From Legionellales bacterium UBA4722 (GTDB taxonomy: Bacteria > Pseudomonadota > Gammaproteobacteria > DSM-16500), in NCBI GenBank assembly GCA_002404295.1, contig DHJK01000094.1:40779-51185 (forward strand): a stretch of DNA of 10,407 nucleotides. Direction: 5' to 3'. How positions within the stretch are numbered: the first letter of the stretch is position 1; the number at the start of each line of letters is the position of its first letter. Both the position numbers and the translations under genes were made by a program. Under the pieces are notes generated by a model. That model ran no database searches. It was not told where the DNA came from and saw only the letters and a program-made list of their open reading frames with translations. Below are positions 6,198 through 10,407 of the stretch, one piece after another.

Positions 6198-8138
6198 CTA
6201 CTTAATCTTCTTACGTTCTGAAATCAAATCACCCACAACACCAGGATCCGCAAGCGTAGATGTATCCCCCAGATCCGTCAGCTCATCAGACGCAATTTTA
6301 CGTAAAAGCCGCCGCATAATTTTTCCAGAGCGAGTCTTGGGAAGATCCTTCGCCCATTGTATGTTTCCAACGATAGCATGAGGCCCAATTTCGTCACGCA
6401 CTTTTTGAATAAGTTCTTTTTTTAAAAGTTCAGTAGGCTGAATGCCCGATTTCGTAGTAACAAAAGCGTAAATGATATTTCCTCTAATATCATCGGGTAT
6501 ACCAATTGCAGCAGATTCAGCAACAGCAGGATGAGAATTTAAAACAGCTTCTAATTCTCCGGATCCTATACGATGTCCTGAAACTTTAATAATATCATCG
6601 TTGCGACCTGTGATCCAGAAATAGCCATCGGTGTCACGGTCGGCTCCATCGCCCGTTAAATAACAACCAGGCACTTCTTTAAAATACGTTTCTTTAAATC
6701 GCTCTTGATCACCATAAATAGTTTTCATTAAACCAGGCCAAGGTTTTTTTATAATTAATTTTCCAGTTTTGCCATCTTCTACAGCTTGACCTTGTTCATC
6801 TACAACTTCAGGAGAAATACCAAAGAATGGCCAGCCAACAGATCCTGGTTTTAAGGGTGTGGCGTAAGGTAAAGGTGATATGAGAATACCACCTGTTTCT
6901 GTTTGCCACCACGTATCCACAATAGGGCAGCGATCATCTCCAACCACACGATGATACCATTCCCATGCATCCGGATTAATAGGTTCTCCAACGGTACCTA
7001 ATAACTTGAGGCTTTTTCTACTGGTTTGTTTTACCCACTGATCACCTTCTTTATGCAAGGCGCGAATAGCCGTAGGCGCAGTATAAAAAATATTAACATT
7101 ATATTTATCGATAATTTCCCAGAAGCGAGAAAAGTTGGGATATTGAGGCACACCTTCAAACATAAGCGTTGTCGCACCATTCAGTAATGGCCCATAAATC
7201 AAATAAGAATGACCTGTAATCCAGCCTATATCTGCAGTGCACCAATAAATATCACCCTCAGAATAATTAAAAACATATTTGTGAGTGATCGCAGCATAAA
7301 CAAGATAACCGCCTGTAGTGTGTAATATTCCTTTTGGGCTACCTGTAGATCCTGAAGTATAAAGAATAAATAAAGGATCATCCGAATCTAGCTTTTCTGC
7401 GGGGCATTCCATGTTGGCATTTTGAAGTGCTTCGTGATACCAAACATCACGTTCTTTGTTCCAGGTAATAGGAGCACCCGTACGTTTTACTACAATAACA
7501 TGTTTTACATTAGGGCATTTTTCCAGTGCTTTATCCGCATGATCTTTTAATGGATTGTTTTTTCCACCACGTACACCGTGATCAGCAGTAATAAGTAGTT
7601 TGCAGTCAGCATCTAAAATGCGTGCTTTTAGTGAATCTGATGAGAATGCACTGAATACCACAGAATGAATAGCGCCAATACGAGCTACAGCAAGCATTGC
7701 AATTGCAATCTCTGGAATCATTGGTAAATAAATACAGACCCGATCTCCTTTTTTGACGCCAAGGTTTTTTAACACATTAGCAAAGCGGCAAATTTTTTCA
7801 TGCAAGGCGGCATACGTCAAAGTCAGTGACTCATCAGGATTATCACCCTGCCAAATAATTGCAATTTGATTCTTGCGTTTTTCTAAGTGACGATCAACGC
7901 AGTTGTAACAAGCATTTAATTTTCCTTCAAGGAACCAGCGCATATCGAGTTTATCAAAACTGCCACTTTGCACTGACTTCCAAGGGGAAAACCAAGTGAT
8001 GAATTCTTTCGCTTGTTCTGCCCAAAATTCGTCGGAGTTATCGATGGAGTGTTTGTAGAGTGCTTGATATTTTTTTTCGTCGATAAAAGCGTTGGATACA
8101 AAAGAAGCGGGCACATTATAAATTTTGTTTTTTTCCAT
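6198..8138 (-). CDS. acs: acetyl-coenzyme A synthetase
   Basis: Acs (AMP-forming acetate:CoA ligase, ANL superfamily) activates acetate to acetyl-AMP and then acetyl-CoA in the cytoplasm, feeding the TCA/glyoxylate cycles and lipid synthesis. The product is 646 residues, close to the 652 of enteric Acs. Visible motifs are the P-loop YTSGSTGSPKG (260-270), DTWWQTETGG (408-417; W411 corresponds to the Salmonella W414 that limits the acyl pocket to acetate), TGDGADRDTDGYFWITGR (495-512), SGHR (520-523) and PKTRSGK (600-606). K606 is the adenylation lysine that acetylation (Pat/CobB type) switches off in other bacteria. After SGHR the sequence reads IGSGELEAVL rather than the usual LGTAEIESAL. 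AAGGA (8146-8150, minus strand), seven bases upstream, supports the start. It is divergent from the host-attachment gene. No actP or yjcH acetate-uptake genes are adjacent. Confidence 0.97.
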   Translation of the reverse strand: MEKNKIYNVPASFVSNAFIDEKKYQALYKHSIDNSDEFWAEQAKEFITWFSPWKSVQSGSFDKLDMRWFLEGKLNACYNCVDRHLEKRKNQIAIIWQGDNPDESLTLTYAALHEKICRFANVLKNLGVKKGDRVCIYLPMIPEIAIAMLAVARIGAIHSVVFSAFSSDSLKARILDADCKLLITADHGVRGGKNNPLKDHADKALEKCPNVKHVIVVKRTGAPITWNKERDVWYHEALQNANMECPAEKLDSDDPLFILYTSGSTGSPKGILHTTGGYLVYAAITHKYVFNYSEGDIYWCTADIGWITGHSYLIYGPLLNGATTLMFEGVPQYPNFSRFWEIIDKYNVNIFYTAPTAIRALHKEGDQWVKQTSRKSLKLLGTVGEPINPDAWEWYHRVVGDDRCPIVDTWWQTETGGILISPLPYATPLKPGSVGWPFFGISPEVVDEQGQAVEDGKTGKLIIKKPWPGLMKTIYGDQERFKETYFKEVPGCYLTGDGADRDTDGYFWITGRNDDIIKVSGHRIGSGELEAVLNSHPAVAESAAIGIPDDIRGNIIYAFVTTKSGIQPTELLKKELIQKVRDEIGPHAIVGNIQWAKDLPKTRSGKIMRRLLRKIASDELTDLGDTSTLADPGVVGDLISERKKIK

Positions 8139-8180
8139 GACAAATTCCTTTTACTGAATGCAGATAAACTGTTGTTTCAG

Positions 8181-8209
8181 AGAGTACACTAACTTTTTAT
8201 TTTCTTCAA
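8181..8209 (-). promoter_or_regulatory. candidate sigma70 promoter for acs
   Basis: On the minus strand TTGAAG (8204-8209) and TACTCT (8181-8186) are separated by 17 bp. The -35 box matches TTGACA at four positions; the -10 box is weak (TA...T kept). The predicted start near 8174 gives a leader of about 36 nt. A weak -10 with an inverted repeat immediately upstream of the -35 would suit an activator-dependent promoter, as acs is in enteric bacteria, but this is inference. Confidence 0.3.
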
Positions 8210-8212
8210 ATG

Positions 8213-8227
8213 CTTATCTTTGATAAG
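8213..8227. promoter_or_regulatory. inverted repeat upstream of the acs promoter
   Basis: CTTATC-TTT-GATAAG is a perfect 6 bp inverted repeat with a 3 bp spacer. It lies three bases upstream of the candidate acs -35 box, where a class II activator site would be expected. I do not recognise the binding protein. The half-sites do not match the CRP consensus (TGTGA/TCACA). Confidence 0.3.
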
Positions 8228-8246
8228 AAAAACGTATTTTTGACAC

Positions 8247-8264
8247 AAAACTGCGCGCAGCTTT
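8247..8264. promoter_or_regulatory. GC-rich palindrome in the divergent acs region
   Basis: CTGCGCGCAG (8251-8260) is a perfect 10 bp palindrome. After one mismatched pair it extends outward by AAA/TTT, for 18 bp in all. It stands out as GC-rich in AT-rich intergenic DNA, about 64 bp before the host-attachment gene and between the two divergent promoters, so it could be a shared operator. No function is known to me. Confidence 0.25.
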
Positions 8265-8327
8265 AAGCACGATTATTTGTATTCTTCAGATTTGTGTTAA
8301 AATAAGCTAATCAACGGAGGGTATTAT

Positions 8328-8774
8328 ATGATATGGGTAGTCAATACGAATAGTAATACATGTCACATTTATCATTATCAAAAAACCCCTGCGCAGCTCA
8401 CGTTGCTCAAAGAAATTAATCATCCTGAAAATAGACTTAAAAAATCTGATTACTTAACTTCAGATAAACCAGGGCGTTACCAATCTGATGGTAGTTCGGG
8501 CGGCGCATTTTCCCAGCGCACAGATCCCAAAGAAGTCGCGATCGATGATTTTTCTCGTGAAATAGCACGTGAGTTGAATCATGGAAGATCAACTAACGCC
8601 TATGAGAAACTTATTATTATCACGCCGCCCCATATGAATGGACTATTGTTGCATCATCTTGATAAGCACGTAAAAGAGTTGGTAATTAATACGATTCAAA
8701 AAGATTTGCAGCATTTAACAGATAAGGAATTACTTACATTATTAAAAGCGGATGCAAAATATTCCGATCATTGA
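8328..8774 (+). CDS. host attachment protein family (PF10116-like)
   Basis: This 148-residue protein fits the 'host attachment protein' family, named from a plant-attachment locus of Agrobacterium but of uncertain biochemical role and common in free-living and host-associated proteobacteria. Supporting features are the N-terminal strand MIWVVNTNSNTCHIY, HPENRL...SDKPGR at 32-50, TDPKE at 65-69, the buried strand and turn LIIITPPHMNGLLL at 95-108 and KDLQHLTDKEL at 125-135, all in family order. There is no signal peptide or membrane segment, so it is probably cytoplasmic despite its name. The ribosome site GGAGGG (8316-8321), six bases before the ATG, is the strongest in the window. A TAAAAT -10-like box is at 8298-8303, but no good -35 is seen. 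It is divergent from acs; no gene follows within 296 bp. Confidence 0.85.
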   Translation: MIWVVNTNSNTCHIYHYQKTPAQLTLLKEINHPENRLKKSDYLTSDKPGRYQSDGSSGGAFSQRTDPKEVAIDDFSREIARELNHGRSTNAYEKLIIITPPHMNGLLLHHLDKHVKELVINTIQKDLQHLTDKELLTLLKADAKYSDH

Positions 8775-8933
8775 GCGGGTGATTGCTTTAGTTCTTTATT
8801 TTCCGTAAGTAGCAGAAGCGGGCATTTTTTTCGCATTTAAAAGCGGTATAGCCATTTCCATATTAAGCGCCATTTTCGCCCTTCTTGCTGTTTCTGTTGG
8901 GAGTGATATTTAAATGTGGAATATCATTATTCA

Positions 8934-9000
8934 TGCTTGCTTAGTTTTAATTCTCGACATTTACTGATTGATTATATTGGTAAATCGTACCAAGCAAGCA
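8934..9000. repeat. nested inverted repeat upstream of the coiled-coil gene
   Basis: TGCTTGCTT (8934-8942) and AAGCAAGCA (8992-9000) form a perfect 9 bp stem. Inside it, ATTTAC (8959-8964) and GTAAAT (8980-8985) form a second 6 bp stem. The structure ends 25 bp before the TATAAT box. It may be a regulatory site, a weak terminator of upstream transcription without a U-tract, or a scar of a mobile element. Confidence 0.4.
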
Positions 9001-9025
9001 ATTCCTCGATTTTGCATTATACTCT

Positions 9026-9031
9026 TATAAT
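9026..9031 (+). promoter_or_regulatory. -10 box for the coiled-coil gene
   Basis: A perfect TATAAT is present. At 17-18 bp upstream only a poor -35 (TTCCTC, 9002-9007) is found, so expression may depend on an activator binding near the inverted repeat just upstream. Transcription would start near 9038, leaving about 33 nt of leader containing the AGAGGTGA ribosome site (9058-9065). Confidence 0.4.
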
Positions 9032-9070
9032 AGATGACAAATAAACTTTGTGAAAAGAGAGGTGACATTT

Positions 9071-10407
9071 ATGAAATCTGCGCCCATAAATTACGAACAG
9101 GCGAAAATAGATATTAACAAAAAAGCAAAGAATAATGTAAGAAATTTATTCGCCTTGCAAAATTATTTGAACCAAGAAGGGGGTGAATCAGAGAAGGCGA
9201 ACCTTGATGAATTATATCAAGCTTGGAAAAAATCTGAAAATATACTTAATCAATCTCAGGAACTTGTCGAACAACTAAAAAGTGAGCAGAGTTCTATTGA
9301 AAAGGAATTAAGTGAGCATGCAATATTGTTTAATCAAAAAATGAATGAATATAGGAAGCTACTTTCACTCAATAGTAATACTAGCAATAGGCAAGTAAGC
9401 ATTGATAGATTGCATGGTGAGCTAGAACAGTTAAAAAGAACAGATGCAGAACTAAAAAATAATCTTGGCAATATATCGTTACAAACTCCTGAATCTGAAT
9501 CTATTTATCTACTATTAAAACAAATTCACAATGCCGTTAGTGAAAATCAACTGTTGCAGAAGTTTTTAAAACAACAAATGCCTCTGCTAGAAAAAATTCA
9601 ACAAATGGAAGATCCATTAAAACTATTGCTGGCCTCGTTGCAAGGTAGTAGCACACCCGTAGAAAAATTAAATGTTGATTTATCTGATCTCGTATTGGAT
9701 GACAAAATGATGGGGCAAGTGAATATTGAAAGTAATATCGCAGAGGAGGTTTCTGAAAAATTATACAATGAAAGAATGAAGTTAGAAAGAGAGATAGATT
9801 CTTTAAATAGCTTGATCGCGCAACATGAAGATCCTCAAGCGTCCCTTCAGAGGGTAATGAGTGAATCAAAAAATCAAGATGATGGTGCTATTTTACAACT
9901 CAAGAAACAAAGAACCTATCTTAATGGTGAGTTAGATGCTATACAAGAGCTGAGAAGAAATGATTTGAGTACTCCTTCGGTGGTTGCATTCAAAGATCAA
10001 CTAGATAGAATTGATAGAGAATTCCAGGGCATTCTATTACAATTGGATAATCAATCATTGCCGATACATGAAAAAATAGTGCTTCTTAATAAACTTGAAG
10101 ACTTTAAAGTAAATTTGCAGCGAATGAAGTTAAGCGGGAATATTTTTAATGAGTATGTCAAGAAAATTGATATGATTGCGCCGAGGATTGCAGAGCAAGC
10201 AAGAAATGAAATTAATCATATTGTAAGGGATATCGATGCAAGTTCATCACTTGTGGAAGAGTTGTATAAAAACATGGAATTAATGCACAAGCCAAATACG
10301 ACTTCTCAACAAAAACAGGAAATCGAAGGAAATATTGTTCAATTTTATGCGAAAATTCAAGCAGATATCGCTTTGTTGCGTGAAAAAAATTATCAAACTA
10401 AAATAGG
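9071..10407 (+). CDS. long coiled-coil protein, 3' end beyond window
   Basis: The frame is open from ATG at 9071 to the window edge: 445 codons with no stop, so the protein is longer than what is seen. GAGG at 9059-9062, eight bases before the ATG, supports the start. The visible part is strongly helical and charged, rich in Glu, Lys, Gln, Asn and Leu, with heptad-like stretches at about 52-98, 107-135, 143-190, 222-252, 272-299, 304-352 and 372-440, broken by short Ser/Thr/Pro/Gly linkers (QGSSTP at 191-196, NDLSTPS at 297-303, HKPNTTSQQ at 406-414). It has no cysteine, a single tryptophan (residue 52), no signal peptide and no membrane segment. I recognise no catalytic motif or family. SMC/RecN-type ATPases are unlikely because no Walker A motif lies near the start. 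A secreted effector or a cytoskeletal/scaffold protein of a host-associated bacterium is a reasonable guess, not a demonstrated role. Confidence 0.85.
   Translation, partial: MKSAPINYEQAKIDINKKAKNNVRNLFALQNYLNQEGGESEKANLDELYQAWKKSENILNQSQELVEQLKSEQSSIEKELSEHAILFNQKMNEYRKLLSLNSNTSNRQVSIDRLHGELEQLKRTDAELKNNLGNISLQTPESESIYLLLKQIHNAVSENQLLQKFLKQQMPLLEKIQQMEDPLKLLLASLQGSSTPVEKLNVDLSDLVLDDKMMGQVNIESNIAEEVSEKLYNERMKLEREIDSLNSLIAQHEDPQASLQRVMSESKNQDDGAILQLKKQRTYLNGELDAIQELRRNDLSTPSVVAFKDQLDRIDREFQGILLQLDNQSLPIHEKIVLLNKLEDFKVNLQRMKLSGNIFNEYVKKIDMIAPRIAEQARNEINHIVRDIDASSSLVEELYKNMELMHKPNTTSQQKQEIEGNIVQFYAKIQADIALLREKNYQTKI

Larger units (their letters stand above)
8775..9070. other. intergenic region before the coiled-coil gene
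   Basis: No convincing gene lies in these 296 bp. A minus-strand 25-codon ORF (8796-8873) has an AAGGG ribosome-like site (8879-8883) five bases upstream and encodes MALNMEMAIPLLNAKKMPAS plus five residues. It overlaps a plus-strand frame that is open for 34 codons (8809-8913) but has no start. Either could be debris of a decayed gene. The right half contains the nested inverted repeat and the promoter of the next gene. No intrinsic terminator for the host-attachment gene is evident. Confidence 0.4.

Noticed and set aside
7916..8143. Alternative minus-strand ORF overlapping the acs 5' end
   Set aside because: It lies entirely in another frame of the well-supported acs gene and its translation is compositionally unlike a protein.
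8796..8873. Minus-strand 25-codon ORF with an AAGGG site
   Set aside because: The ribosome-like site is suggestive, but 25 residues with no recognisable family and no conservation data are not enough for a CDS call.
8809..8913. Plus-strand 34-codon hydrophobic open frame
   Set aside because: It has no start codon and is antisense to an equally short minus-strand frame; too short and unsupported to call a gene.
9537..9869. Minus-strand 110-codon ORF within the coiled-coil gene
   Set aside because: It is antisense to a long open frame with a ribosome site and a coherent coiled-coil translation, so it is best explained as an antisense shadow.

Overview
The window looks like a chromosomal segment of a moderately AT-rich gammaproteobacterium. 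PutP, Acs, LpxB and RNase HII are all of gammaproteobacterial type. The palindromic 'GTCATTGCGAGCG...' repeats, the nutrient-uptake genes and two orphan proteins of host-interaction style (a multi-span membrane protein and a very long cysteine-free coiled-coil protein) make me favour a host-associated Legionellales/Coxiellaceae-like lineage. That placement is inference; no rRNA or other marker gene is present.

Layout, left to right. lpxB (+), the lipid A disaccharide synthase, opens the window and is followed by an unrecognised 255-residue membrane protein (+). Convergent to that is putP (-), the sodium/proline symporter. The 493 bp between putP and rnhB hold a possible 53-codon ORF and the first of two composite palindromic repeats. 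rnhB (+, RNase HII) follows, and the second repeat lies between it and the convergent SDF-family carrier gene (-). Upstream of the carrier gene is a small membrane-peptide remnant, then acs (-, acetyl-CoA synthetase). acs is divergent from a 148-residue host-attachment-family protein (+); their shared intergenic region carries two palindromes and recognisable promoter elements. After a 296 bp gap with a nested inverted repeat and a perfect TATAAT box, a coiled-coil protein gene (+) begins and runs off the right edge still open after 445 codons.

Functionally the window combines envelope biogenesis (LpxB), genome maintenance (RNase HII) and uptake or activation of small carbon sources (PutP for proline, the SDF carrier for an unknown dicarboxylate or amino acid, Acs for acetate). 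That mix would suit a bacterium feeding on host metabolites. The genes are mostly single transcription units rather than one operon.

The points most worth following are: (i) the long coiled-coil ORF at the right edge; (ii) the two composite repeats flanking rnhB, whose inner arms differ from each other yet remain (almost) perfectly palindromic within each copy; (iii) the SDF carrier, which appears to have lost several canonical sodium-site residues; and (iv) an amber-interrupted membrane peptide in the same frame as acs. I saw no CRISPR array, tRNA, rRNA, integrase, transposase or recognisable defence system.
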